Origin: Confluentibacter lentus
Lineage (GTDB): Bacteria; Bacteroidota; Bacteroidia; Flavobacteriales; Flavobacteriaceae
Assembly (NCBI RefSeq): GCF_002806995.1
Contig: NZ_NIHE01000003.1
Location: 1 to 64,000 of the forward strand
DNA: 64,000 nucleotides
Direction of reading: 5' to 3'
Shown here: positions 54,479 through 63,045 of the stretch, piece by piece
Numbering within the stretch: position 1 is the stretch's first letter
Layout: each line of letters begins with the position of its first letter
Program-made: the position numbers and the translations under genes
Notes under the pieces: model-generated
The model's input: the letters and a program-made list of their open reading frames with translations, nothing else
The model's database searches: none
What the model was told of the DNA's origin: nothing

Positions 54479-54946
54479 TTAACAACATCCGCTGTTTGGT
54501 GCACAACACGCTTCAGCTTTGATGTCAGAAAGTTTTACTTTTGGTTTTTGTGAAGGAATACCGCAATTATCTTTTGCCAAGCAATCGGTTTGTTTGGTAG
54601 TCAATAAAAAGTTGGTGCCGTTATAATCCAATCCGAATTTTCCAATGGTATCGCCTTGGTATTCCACTTCAATGTCTAAGTCCGAAATACCAAGAACCTT
54701 TTCAGAAAGTTCAATGATTTTCAATAATTTTTCAGGATGCAGTCTGTGGTTGTAATCATTAGCATTCCACAATTGGAAATTCACGATTTCTTCGTTACGA
54801 ACCGTGCCACCACAATCAATAAAGTGTTTAGTTATTTTACCAACTTCTGTCACATGAAAATGATTTGGCACTAAGTCGCCGTTTGGTAATTGAAAAGCTA
54901 TGTTGCTTGATTGGTTGAGGACGGATTTAATGTCTGATAGTTTCAT
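54479..54946 (-). CDS. DUF6428-family protein of the ars operon
   Basis: The 155-residue protein starts VNHFHVTEVG-like (LVPNHFHVTEVGKITKHFIDCGG) and continues with WNANDYNHRLHPEKLLKII. It ends in a cysteine-rich tail (EACCAPNSGCC), and a further pair appears in DCLAKDNCG. The motif spacing suits soft-metal or arsenite binding. I know the family mainly as DUF6428, found next to arsR and arsC in Bacteroidota. Its place between arsR (72 bases upstream) and the reductase (29 bases downstream) suggests an arsenic-related role. Confidence 0.8.
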   Translation of the reverse strand: MKLSDIKSVLNQSSNIAFQLPNGDLVPNHFHVTEVGKITKHFIDCGGTVRNEEIVNFQLWNANDYNHRLHPEKLLKIIELSEKVLGISDLDIEVEYQGDTIGKFGLDYNGTNFLLTTKQTDCLAKDNCGIPSQKPKVKLSDIKAEACCAPNSGCC

Positions 54947-55018
54947 AATATGAATATTAAAAGGTGATTTTATTATATTTGTTTATTGCAATCATGCGAT
55001 GAATGCTATTAAATTTTT

Positions 55019-55348
55019 TTAACAACAGGTTCCTTTTGTGATATCTTGATCTAAAAACTGGAACATGGTGTTTTTCATTTTGGCCCAATTGTCGGTGTCG
55101 ATGCAATAACACACGCTGGTGCCTTCTACATTTCCTTTAATGAGTCCTAAGTGTTTCAATTCTTTTAGGTGTTGGGAAATAGTGGGTTGTGCGAGTCCGA
55201 TTTCATTAACCAAATCACCACAAACACAGGCATTTATTTTGAATAAATGTTGAAGAATGGCAACTCTGGCAGGATGACCGAACACTTTTGCTATGAGGGC
55301 AATGTTGTTTTGTTCATCGGTGAACATGGCTGTTTTAGTTAAACCCAT
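55019..55348 (-). CDS. arsR: ArsR-family arsenite-responsive repressor
   Basis: The 109-residue winged-helix protein has the metal-sensing CVCG motif (NACVCGDLVNEIG, about residue 41-44) in the DNA-binding region and the recognition helix QPTISQHLKELKHLGLI. A CC pair ends the chain (KGTCC). Binding arsenite releases it from its operator and turns on the operon. A perfect inverted repeat overlapping the promoter upstream is a good operator candidate. Confidence 0.94.
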   Translation of the reverse strand: MGLTKTAMFTDEQNNIALIAKVFGHPARVAILQHLFKINACVCGDLVNEIGLAQPTISQHLKELKHLGLIKGNVEGTSVCYCIDTDNWAKMKNTMFQFLDQDITKGTCC

Positions 55349-55370
55349 AATTGTTTATATTGTTTAATTG

Positions 55371-55401
55371 CAATATTACGATTAATATGGTAATGAACAA
55401 A
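55371..55401 (-). promoter_or_regulatory. ars operon promoter with overlapping operator
   Basis: On the minus strand: TTTG (complement of 55398-55401), 19-base spacer, TAATATTG (complement of 55371-55378; one mismatch to TAnnTTTG). The inverted repeat ATATTA-CGAT-TAATAT (55373-55388) covers the -7 box, where ArsR would block RNA polymerase. Confidence 0.65.
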
Positions 55402-55434
55402 TTTATTTAATGATTTTTTTTGAAGATTTGATTT

Positions 55435-56739
55435 TTAGTTCAAAGCTTCCTTGTAAACTTTTAAGCAGCGTTCCCGTGCAAAAGCATGGTCTACCATAGG
55501 TTGTGGATAGGTGAGTTCTTGAAATTCTGGCACCCATTGATTGATGTATTTTAAGTCCTTATCGAACTTTTCAATTTGCGTGGTGGGATTGAATATTCTA
55601 AAATAGGGGGCTGCATCTACACCGCAACCAGCCACCCACTGCCAATTGCCCACATTACTTGCCATGTCGTAATCATGCAGTTTTTCGGCAAAATAGGCTT
55701 CGCCCCAACGCCAATCGATTAATAAATGTTTGCATAAAAAACTCCCCACTAGCATACGCACCCGGTTGTGCATAAAGCCCGTTTCATTAAGTTGACGCAT
55801 CCCTGCATCCACCAACGGATACCCTGTTTCGCCTTGGCACCATAATTTGAATTCGGCTTCATTATTTCTCCAAACTATACGGTCATATTGTGGTTTAAAA
55901 CTTTGTGTAGCCGTTTGCGGAAAATGCCATAAAATTTGCATAAAAAATTCGCGCCAAATGAGTTCTTGCCAAAAAACTTCATTGTTTTCTGAAGTCGCTT
56001 TTCTAATCATGTCGCGAATACTCACTGTTCCGAAACGTAAATGTGGCCCTAATTTGGAGGTGGTATCTTGTGCAGGGAAATTCCGAGTGGCTTCGTAATT
56101 TTGAATTAATTTAGAATCAACTCGATAATCCTCAATGGTTTGCAATGATTTTTTAAAACCAATAGCGTTTAAAGTGAGGTTAGGCGCGTCATTGTTTTTG
56201 ATTAAATTTTTAAAATAATCCTCGGTATTATAGGTTTCCAGCTTATGAGATTTGAACGTTTGCTTCCATAACTTCATGTATGGTGTGTAAACTACATAAG
56301 GCGTGCCGTCGCTTTTTACAAGTTCATTTTTTTCAAAAATGACTTGATCTTTATATGTTTTAAATGAAATTCGATGTTTTTCTAATAAGTACTTAATTTC
56401 AGAATCCCGTTCTTTGGCATACGGTTCATAATCATGATTGGTGTAAACCGCTTTGATGTTGTAGGTGTTTATTAATTGTTTGTAAACTTCTAAAGGATTT
56501 CCATGATACAAAGCCAAATTACTGTCATGCTTGTTTTGAAGTGTTTCACGCATCGTTTGAAGCGTTTCAAAAATAAACGAAACACGAGCATCATCTTCAG
56601 GAAGTGATTCTAAAATGTGTCTATCGAAAATGAAAATCGGTAATACGTTTTCTTCATTTTTTAAAGCTTCAAAAAAGCCTTTGTTATCATGCAAACGTAA
56701 ATCGCGCCGAAGCCAAAATATGCTAATGGATTGCTGCAT
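55435..56739 (-). CDS. deoxyribodipyrimidine photolyase, class I
   Basis: The 434-residue protein has an N-terminal alpha/beta antenna domain (IFWLRRDLRLHDNKGFFEAL) and a C-terminal FAD domain. FAD/substrate landmarks are SKLGPHLRFGTVSIRD, WQELIWREFF, GYPLVDAGMRQLNETGFMHNR and the NVGNWQWVAGCGVDAAPYFRIFNP core with both tryptophans. It repairs cyclobutane pyrimidine dimers with blue light. It is the last gene of the photo/oxidative cluster; SRPBCC lies 3 bases upstream. Confidence 0.95.
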   Translation of the reverse strand: MQQSISIFWLRRDLRLHDNKGFFEALKNEENVLPIFIFDRHILESLPEDDARVSFIFETLQTMRETLQNKHDSNLALYHGNPLEVYKQLINTYNIKAVYTNHDYEPYAKERDSEIKYLLEKHRISFKTYKDQVIFEKNELVKSDGTPYVVYTPYMKLWKQTFKSHKLETYNTEDYFKNLIKNNDAPNLTLNAIGFKKSLQTIEDYRVDSKLIQNYEATRNFPAQDTTSKLGPHLRFGTVSIRDMIRKATSENNEVFWQELIWREFFMQILWHFPQTATQSFKPQYDRIVWRNNEAEFKLWCQGETGYPLVDAGMRQLNETGFMHNRVRMLVGSFLCKHLLIDWRWGEAYFAEKLHDYDMASNVGNWQWVAGCGVDAAPYFRIFNPTTQIEKFDKDLKYINQWVPEFQELTYPQPMVDHAFARERCLKVYKEALN

Positions 56740-56742
56740 AAT

Positions 56743-57204
56743 TTAAAATGTACCAAACAGTTCTTCCAGTTTTTTTGTTCGGTAATTGAAGATTTCCTCC
56801 AATTTCGGTTGAACTAAAATTGGTTGAACAAGCTGACCTAAAATTCCGAACGGCACTTTATAATCAATAATGTCTTCCATTTCCACGCCGCCATCAATCT
56901 CTTTTATAAAATGTTTGTGGTGCCATAAGGCATAAGGCCCAAAGCGTTGTTCATCAACGAAATATTCGCCATCAACCACATGAGTGATTTCCGTAACCCA
57001 TTTGGTTTTGATGCCTAAAATAGGCGTGACGATATATTGAATAATCTGACCCGCAAACATAGGTCTGTCCGCTCCAGATAAAATATCGAAACCCATATAA
57101 TCGGGTGTGATGGTTTTTAAATTTTTTGGGTCTGATAAAAATGCCCAAGCTTCCTTTTTTGAAATAGGTAAGAGCTGTTTTTTATAAAGAGTATATACTT
57201 TCAT
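56743..57204 (-). CDS. SRPBCC-family protein
   Basis: The 153-residue helix-grip protein has the ligand-cavity outline LPISKKEAWAFLSDPKNLKTITPDYMGFDIL, a central beta sheet and a C-terminal helix (RTKKLEELFG). Members carry hydrophobic ligands such as quinones or carotenoids. The start codon overlaps the tspO stop by one base (TAATG), and photolyase follows 3 bases later, so it is part of the light-damage operon. The ligand is not identifiable. Confidence 0.85.
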   Translation of the reverse strand: MKVYTLYKKQLLPISKKEAWAFLSDPKNLKTITPDYMGFDILSGADRPMFAGQIIQYIVTPILGIKTKWVTEITHVVDGEYFVDEQRFGPYALWHHKHFIKEIDGGVEMEDIIDYKVPFGILGQLVQPILVQPKLEEIFNYRTKKLEELFGTF

Positions 57205-57665
57205 TAATTATTAAAAAGAATGTAGGCGTTAAGAGACGTCGCAATGCACAACCAAACAAAGTAGGGGAGTATTAAAAGGGATTTTATTTTAAGCTGTTTC
57301 ATATAGGTAAACAAAAACACGGCTACGACTATGGTGAGCAAAATAATATCTAAAAGTCCCAAACTAATCAAGTGTTGATTGAAAAAAATAAAATTCCAAG
57401 AGACGTTCAATACAAACTGAATGAGAAATAATGTTTTCACTTTGGTGGTTGGTGATTCCGTGTACAGATATGCCATATATACCGAAAAACAAATCATTAT
57501 AAACGACCAAGCCGCACCAAAAGCCCATCCGGGTGGTGTCCAAGGCGCTTGATTTAAATTGGTGTACCAAGCGGAAGTTGAGCCGCCATCCATTAACCAT
57601 GAGCCAATGGCAAGTGCGCCAAAATTGATGATTAAAAATAGGACAATGAGTTTTAAAATTTTCAT
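57204..57665 (-). CDS. tspO: TspO/MBR-family membrane protein
   Basis: The 153-residue inner-membrane protein has five predicted helices and the TspO core: WYTNLNQAPWTPPGWAFGAAWSFI (about 33-56), NVSWNFIFFNQH and YFVWLCIATSLNAYI. TspO binds tetrapyrroles and porphyrins and is linked to light and oxidative stress in bacteria. Start and stop overlap the neighbours by 4 bases (gpx, ATGA) and 1 base (SRPBCC). Confidence 0.93.
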   Translation of the reverse strand: MKILKLIVLFLIINFGALAIGSWLMDGGSTSAWYTNLNQAPWTPPGWAFGAAWSFIMICFSVYMAYLYTESPTTKVKTLFLIQFVLNVSWNFIFFNQHLISLGLLDIILLTIVVAVFLFTYMKQLKIKSLLILPYFVWLCIATSLNAYILFNN

Positions 57666-58201
57666 TGTAAGTTTTTAACAATTTTAGCATCCATAGGTGT
57701 TACGGCTGATAAATAATAATCCACTAAATTACCTTTGCCATCCACCAAATATTTTTGGAAATTCCATTTTACTTCAGAATCCACTTTCCCATTTTTAGAC
57801 GCTTTTGTCAACCATTGGTACAAAGGATGCTGTTTGTCGCCTTTCACATCTAGCTTCTCAGTCATTAAAAACGTGACGCCGTAATTGGCATGACAGAATT
57901 CTTGTATTTCTTTAGCAGTTCCAGATTCTTGATTGGCAAATTGGTTGCATGGCGCGCCAATAACCATCAAATTGCCTTTGTGTTTGTTGTAAAGTTCTTG
58001 TAATTCGGCGTATTGTCCCGTAAAACCGCATTTTGAAGCGACATTGACAAACAGAATGTGTTTTCCTTTAAATTTATTTAAATCTATTTGACTACCATCT
58101 AAGCCTGTAAGTTTGATGTCGTAGATAGATGATTTAGGGGATTGTGCCATGGATTTTGTTGATACTAAAAGGATTAAACTTAAAAAGATTAATTTTTTCA
58201 T
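57662..58201 (-). CDS. glutathione peroxidase-family thiol peroxidase
   Basis: The 179-residue protein has a signal peptide (cleavage near SMAQ, residue 20) and the GPx core: NVASKCGFTGQYAELQELY with the catalytic Cys, APCNQFANQESG and WNFQKYLVDGKG with the Trp-Asn pair. It reduces peroxides, using thioredoxin-like donors rather than glutathione in most bacteria. It is exported, so it acts in the periplasm. Start at 58201 chosen for the signal peptide. It overlaps tspO by 4 bases. Confidence 0.94.
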   Translation of the reverse strand: MKKLIFLSLILLVSTKSMAQSPKSSIYDIKLTGLDGSQIDLNKFKGKHILFVNVASKCGFTGQYAELQELYNKHKGNLMVIGAPCNQFANQESGTAKEIQEFCHANYGVTFLMTEKLDVKGDKQHPLYQWLTKASKNGKVDSEVKWNFQKYLVDGKGNLVDYYLSAVTPMDAKIVKNLQ

Positions 58202-58218
58202 AAAATTAGTTTTATAGA

Positions 58219-58902
58219 TTAGATTTTGAATGAAACAATGCCACAATCCATTTGGAATATTTGTCCGGATATGGAAGCTGCCTTTTCTGATAATAAAAAT
58301 ACTGCCATTTCTGCAACTTCGTTCGGATTTAAGATTTTTTTAAGAGGGTGGCGTTCTGTGATGGCTTCAATCATTTTCTCGTTACGTAATAATTTGGAAG
58401 CCAATTCGGTATCCGTTACGGTTGGAGCGATGGCATTTATTCTGATGGTTGGTGCTAATTCGGCTCCTAAAGATTTTACCAATCCTTCCACACCCGCTTT
58501 GGCCGTGGCAATAGAGCCATGAAAAGGCATTCCCAATTTTGCGGCCACGGTACTAAAAAGAATGATGGCAGGTTTCTCACCATTTTTCAAAATCGGCAAA
58601 TATTTGTGAATTGCTTTAACGGCTCCTAAAACATTGATTTCAAAATCTTCCTTAAACTCATCGATGCTTAATCGGGATATGGGTTTTAAATTGATGCTTC
58701 CTGGACAATAGATTAATCCGTCTGCTTTTTCAAGATCTGGAAGTTCATCTTTGGTGATATCACAATTGTAATGCGTTAAATGGTCGTGCGTCAGTTGCGG
58801 CGCGCTTCTGCTGATATTAATAATCTTATGAGTGTTTACTAATGCATTTACAATGGCATTCCCAATGCCTTTGCTACCGCCAATTATTAATATCGTTTTC
58901 AT
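58219..58902 (-). CDS. short-chain dehydrogenase/reductase
   Basis: The 227-residue SDR has the NAD(P)-binding motif IIGGSKGIGNAIVNAL (residues 6-21), the NNAG-equivalent YCPGSINL and a Ser in LFSTVAAKLG. The catalytic Tyr position reads HGSIATAKAGVEG: the usual YxxxK is replaced by S/H-x-x-x-K. The missing tyrosine suggests altered catalysis or a non-catalytic role. It is 17 bases upstream of gpx. Confidence 0.9.
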   Translation of the reverse strand: MKTILIIGGSKGIGNAIVNALVNTHKIINISRSAPQLTHDHLTHYNCDITKDELPDLEKADGLIYCPGSINLKPISRLSIDEFKEDFEINVLGAVKAIHKYLPILKNGEKPAIILFSTVAAKLGMPFHGSIATAKAGVEGLVKSLGAELAPTIRINAIAPTVTDTELASKLLRNEKMIEAITERHPLKKILNPNEVAEMAVFLLSEKAASISGQIFQMDCGIVSFKI

Positions 58903-58908
58903 TTTAAT

Positions 58909-59124
58909 TTATGGTCGTCCCTTAAGACGTTTTTCTATTTTTTGTTTGATGGCAGTCAGTCGTTTCATGATGTCCATTAATTCCGGATTTTTTTCGGTTT
59001 TATAAACCGTATTCAAATCTAAAATAAGATCTTTCACTTCTCTTGATGCCTCTATGCGTTCGCTAGTTGTTTTAAAAACTTGTTTGCGTTGTTCAAATTC
59101 TAAAGCTTTGTTAACAATATCCAT
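58909..59124 (-). CDS. small coiled-coil protein, unknown function
   Basis: The 71-residue, highly charged, all-helical protein has heptad-like spacing (EFEQRKQVFKTTSERIEAS, LMDIMKRLTAIKQKIEKRL). It has no cysteine and no membrane segment. It lies 6 bases before the SDR gene and so probably leads the SDR-gpx-tspO-SRPBCC-photolyase operon. Confidence 0.75.
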   Translation of the reverse strand: MDIVNKALEFEQRKQVFKTTSERIEASREVKDLILDLNTVYKTEKNPELMDIMKRLTAIKQKIEKRLKGRP

Positions 59125-59247
59125 AATGTCCAGTCTAAATATTATTTAATTTTTTATTTGCTTGCGACATTTTGCCACAATTTAACAATATAATGAATTA
59201 TAGGATATTTCCTTTGTTTTTATTGATTTATTTAATAATGAGTTATA

Positions 59248-59523
59248 TCATCGTTTTGATATACTATTATTGGAAATCTGTTTTTGCCTAGAACATTTAA
59301 ACCTTCCTAAGTCAAAACCTCTTAATTTTTCATGTTTCGTAGCACGACCTTGAACACGTTTACGCCATCTTTTAAAACTACTTGGTTTTAGTTCGTTTCG
59401 CATCATTTCAATTACCTGTTGTTCATTAATCTGAAACTGAAACTTAATGGCTTCAAAAGTGGTTCGGTCTTCCCAAGCCATTTCTACAATCCTATCTCTA
59501 TCCATTTCTGAAAAAAACATCAT
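59248..59523 (-). CDS. TIGR03643 (DUF2805) family protein
   Basis: The 91-residue protein has the family motif MDRDRIVEMAWEDRTTFEAIKFQF followed by the QVIEMMRNELKPSSFKRWRKRVQGR block and a basic tail. The pattern (helix-turn-helix-like helices and many basic residues) suggests nucleic-acid binding. Members commonly lie next to photolyases in marine bacteria, as here. The ATG at 59523 shares a base with the stop of the preceding gene. Confidence 0.85.
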   Translation of the reverse strand: MMFFSEMDRDRIVEMAWEDRTTFEAIKFQFQINEQQVIEMMRNELKPSSFKRWRKRVQGRATKHEKLRGFDLGRFKCSRQKQISNNSISKR

Positions 59524-59948
59524 CAACCCTGAAAATTGTATTGCGATTCGTGTTCTATTTTTTTATCCAAAAGCTTATCAAAAAAGGATTTATTTTCTTT
59601 GAACATGTTATTATTTCTGAATTTTATAAAACGCCCTTGTGCATGAATACTGCTTCCGTCTGTTTTATAAATCACTAATTGATAATAGGGAATGACCCAA
59701 GTAAAATTACTCAACCCTTTATTGATATATATGAGAATACCCCCAGAACGCATTTCAATATTGGCATAATTAATATCGGAAATGGTGTTGGTATATGATT
59801 TCATATTCGGACTCACCTCATCAATAATCATGCGTTTAGAACCGATGCCTTTCATTTTAATCGACTGAAAAAACGAAAAACGTTTTCCAACCAAATCGTT
59901 GATTAGGTTTTCGTGCTCCTTATTTTTATATGTGGTGTCTAATACCAT
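59523..59948 (-). CDS. unknown protein in the photolyase cluster
   Basis: The 141-residue cytoplasmic protein starts at the ATG 59948. It is a mix of strands and helices (VGKRFSFFQSIKMKGIGSKRMIIDEVSP, IEMRSGGILIYINKGLSNFTWVIPYYQLVIYK). A strand-rich PH-like fold is possible. I do not recognise the family. It is coupled to the TIGR03643 gene by a one-base overlap. TAAATTTG and TATATTTG boxes (complements at 59963-59970 and 59952-59959) lie just upstream. Confidence 0.7.
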   Translation of the reverse strand: MVLDTTYKNKEHENLINDLVGKRFSFFQSIKMKGIGSKRMIIDEVSPNMKSYTNTISDINYANIEMRSGGILIYINKGLSNFTWVIPYYQLVIYKTDGSSIHAQGRFIKFRNNNMFKENKSFFDKLLDKKIEHESQYNFQG

Positions 59949-60047
59949 GTTCAAATATACATCAAATTTACGAAATGTTTAATATTTTTTAATATATGTT
60001 AAACAAAAATTAACGTTTGTATATGAAGTATAGAACAGCTAACAATG

Positions 60048-61523
60048 TTATTTTCGCTTGTTGAGTGTATGTTTTTTTAGGATGCGAAGGCTTTCATTCT
60101 TTACAATCATATTTTTTTGAAGGTTCCAAAGGGTGGTGCTCGCTTTTTTTCTGCTTGCTTGAATGTCCACAATGGGATAAGGGTAATCGATTCCCAATCT
60201 CACATTGTAAAACCGTTGTTCCATGTCGGTCATGAGATAAGGTTCGTGGGCAAAAGGTGTGTCTAAATCTTTCAGTTCCGGCACCCATTTTTTAATAAAT
60301 ATGGCGTCTGGGTCGTGTTCCAAGCCATTTTTTATCGGATTATAAATTCTGAGCGTGTTAATGCCTGTTTCACCAGCCTGCATTTGTAGTTGTGGAAAAT
60401 GGATACCGGGTTCAAAATCCAAAAACTGTTGTGATAAATGTTTGCTGGCTTCTTGCCATGGTTGCCATAAATTGTGCGTGAAAAACGAAACCACCAAAGC
60501 ACGCATCCTGAAATTTAAATACCCCGTTTCGTTCAAACAACGCATACAGGCATCTACCAATGGTACGCCAGTTTTTCCTGTTTTCCAAGCCTCTTGATGG
60601 TGTTTAGACAAGTCTTTTCTTAGATCATGATAACCTTTGTTGATACTTTCTGTTTCCATGGTGTGCTCCATTTCAAACTTTTGGATAAAATGAGCCTGCC
60701 ATTTGAGCCTGGACAAAAAGGCTTCCAGTTGTTTTTTGTTTGATGCCGAAACATTCAACTCCAAAGCCGATTTAAAAACTTGTCTCACAGAAAGATTTCC
60801 CCAAGCTAGGTAGGGAGAAAGCCTGCTACACGATTTTCTGGCATCCAACGGTTTTGAGATGGAAAACATGTAATTTTTGTAGCGACTGCTTAAAAAAGAT
60901 TCTAAGTATTTAAGTCCAGTGGTAGTACCGCCTTTTTGAAAATTGGATGTTTTTGGAGTTGATAATGATACGATTTGACATTCTTGCTCAAGGATGGCAA
61001 TATCTTCAAAAGATAGAAATTGTTCAGATTTTGGATGAAATTTACACAAAGGCATATTCATAAAACTTTCCCATTTCTCTACCCATTGTTCTCTGTTTTG
61101 CAAGCCCCTGTAAATGCCATTATTGATGTTTTCCTGCCAATTGATGAAATTGTTTTTACAAAAACGCTTGAAAATTTTATCTCTGTTGAAAGTTGCCAAA
61201 ATACCAGTTTCTTGATGTGAAAACACCTTAACCACTTTAAAATGTGATTGTATTTTGTTGAATGCGAATATGATATCTGTTTGTATGGTTAGTATTTTCG
61301 TGTTGAATGGTATTAATCTTTCATTTATGTCTTCCAATGATTGCTTGATGAAATTCCAATGGCGCTCGCTATAATGTGGATCATTCAACAACATGGGTTC
61401 AAACACGTACAATAACAGCACACGATTGCCCGAAGCTAACGCCTTTTGGATGGCTTCATTATCATCCAAGCGTAAGTCGCGTTTCAGCCAAACAACAGAA
61501 ATGGGTTCTTTATCAGTAGGCAT
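60048..61523 (-). CDS. divergent cryptochrome/photolyase-family FAD protein
   Basis: The 491-residue protein has the antenna-like N-domain (VVWLKRDLRLDDNEAIQKAL) and an FAD domain: CSRLSPYLAWGNLSVRQVF, LSRLKWQAHFIQKFE, GVPLVDACMRCLNETGYLNFRMR. Where photolyases have GNWQW or GGWQW before the RIFNP segment, it reads FPQLQMQAGETGINTLRIYNP, so the proximal Trp of the electron-transfer triad is replaced. A sensory or noncanonical role is likelier than ordinary CPD repair. It overlaps the FeS-BCP gene by 11 bases. Confidence 0.88.
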   Translation of the reverse strand: MPTDKEPISVVWLKRDLRLDDNEAIQKALASGNRVLLLYVFEPMLLNDPHYSERHWNFIKQSLEDINERLIPFNTKILTIQTDIIFAFNKIQSHFKVVKVFSHQETGILATFNRDKIFKRFCKNNFINWQENINNGIYRGLQNREQWVEKWESFMNMPLCKFHPKSEQFLSFEDIAILEQECQIVSLSTPKTSNFQKGGTTTGLKYLESFLSSRYKNYMFSISKPLDARKSCSRLSPYLAWGNLSVRQVFKSALELNVSASNKKQLEAFLSRLKWQAHFIQKFEMEHTMETESINKGYHDLRKDLSKHHQEAWKTGKTGVPLVDACMRCLNETGYLNFRMRALVVSFFTHNLWQPWQEASKHLSQQFLDFEPGIHFPQLQMQAGETGINTLRIYNPIKNGLEHDPDAIFIKKWVPELKDLDTPFAHEPYLMTDMEQRFYNVRLGIDYPYPIVDIQASRKKASTTLWNLQKNMIVKNESLRILKKHTLNKRK

Positions 61524-63045
61524 CTTGATTTTCTATAATATGTTGTGCTTTTTGCTTCAGTTTGGAAAGGTCTTCTTTGTCCATTTTATCAAGAATATTG
61601 TACATTATTCCCATTCTGAAATTATCCTGCAAATGCGTTCTTTTATCATCTAAAAAATTCCAATAAAGGCTGTTAAACGGACACGCATCGGATTCTAGTT
61701 TTTTTGTTTTATTATAGTAACAGGTATCACAATAATTACTCATTTTATGGATGTATGAGGCTGATGATACATACGGTTTGGTCGCTATTTTTCCACCATC
61801 TGCATACTGGCTCATGCCTCTGGTGTTGGGCAATTGCACCCATTCCACAGCATCCAAATAAATGCCTAAATACCATGCATCCACGTCGTCAGGATGTGTT
61901 TGGGTGAGCAAGGCATAATTTCCAGTAACCATCAAGCGTTGGATGTGATGTGCATAGGCATTATCCAATGAGTTGGTGATGGCATGTTTTAAACAATTCA
62001 TTTTGGTGTTTCCTGTCCAAAAAAAGTCAGGAAGCTTGTTGGTGTTTTCTAAGGCATTTGCGGTTTTAAATTCTGGCATTAGTGCCCAATACATACCGCG
62101 CATGTATTCCCTCCAACCAATGATTTGACGAATAAAACCTTCTACTTGGGAAATAGCGATGTCTTGAGAATGACTCCGATAATAATTAAGCACCGTTTTT
62201 ACCACATCCTTTGCTGTGATGAGTTTAATATTCATAGCAAATGATAATCGGGAGTGGAATAAAAAGGGCTCTTTGGCGTGCATCGCATCTTGATAATCCC
62301 CAAAATGAATCAATAAATTTTCACAGAAATATTTTAATTGCTCCAAAGCTTGTGCTCTGGTTATGGGATATGAAAACGTCTTGGTTTTAAAATTCCGCAT
62401 GGTTTTGATATTAGCTTTTTCTATATCTGTGATAATATCTTCAACAGGATTATTAAAGTCTTTAAATGCAGGAATAACATCTGTTCCATGCCATTTGTTT
62501 CTGTTGCTTTTATCGTAATTCCATTGGCCACCTTCGGGTTGGTTGGCTACCATTAAAATATCATGTTTTTTACGCATATCCCGATAGAAATTTTCCATGA
62601 GATATTGTTTTTTACCTTTGAAAAATACTGCTAAGTCACTTCGTTTTGTATAAAAATGTTCGGTGGAATATGCTTTTGAAGGTATAGAAATAGCATCACA
62701 AAATGCTTGTAATTGTTGGTCTAATCGGTATTCATCAGGTAATTGATATTCAAAGTGCTGTATGTTTTCTTGTTTGATTAATAAATGAAGATTTTCAGTT
62801 AAGCTTTGCGTATTTTGTTTGTCATTGATTTTAAAATAAACCACGCGATGTCCTAAGGTTTTTAAATCTTCCGAAAATTGACGCATGGCAGCAAAAAATC
62901 CGATGACTTTTTGAATGTGATGAACCACATAATTGGTTTCTTGACGCATTTCAAACAAACAATAAGTAACAGACTCATCAACATCTTTAAACCAAGAATG
63001 TTTGATGTGTAATTGATCGCCTAATATGAGTCGTAATGTCTTCAT
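61513..63045 (-). CDS. FeS-BCP type (6-4)-photolyase/cryptochrome
   Basis: The 510-residue protein belongs to the PhrB/CryB prokaryotic group (DPRP N-domain: LRLILGDQLHIKHSWF). The four [4Fe-4S] cysteines are at 351, 439, 442 and 455 (NCLKH; YCDTCYY; DACPFN), one residue off the positions reported for Agrobacterium PhrB. IGWREYMRGMYW and the QYADGGKIATKPYVSSA segment are also family-specific. It repairs (6-4) photoproducts or senses light. The start overlaps the CRY-DASH stop by 4 bases (ATGA). Confidence 0.93.
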   Translation of the reverse strand: MKTLRLILGDQLHIKHSWFKDVDESVTYCLFEMRQETNYVVHHIQKVIGFFAAMRQFSEDLKTLGHRVVYFKINDKQNTQSLTENLHLLIKQENIQHFEYQLPDEYRLDQQLQAFCDAISIPSKAYSTEHFYTKRSDLAVFFKGKKQYLMENFYRDMRKKHDILMVANQPEGGQWNYDKSNRNKWHGTDVIPAFKDFNNPVEDIITDIEKANIKTMRNFKTKTFSYPITRAQALEQLKYFCENLLIHFGDYQDAMHAKEPFLFHSRLSFAMNIKLITAKDVVKTVLNYYRSHSQDIAISQVEGFIRQIIGWREYMRGMYWALMPEFKTANALENTNKLPDFFWTGNTKMNCLKHAITNSLDNAYAHHIQRLMVTGNYALLTQTHPDDVDAWYLGIYLDAVEWVQLPNTRGMSQYADGGKIATKPYVSSASYIHKMSNYCDTCYYNKTKKLESDACPFNSLYWNFLDDKRTHLQDNFRMGIMYNILDKMDKEDLSKLKQKAQHIIENQDAY

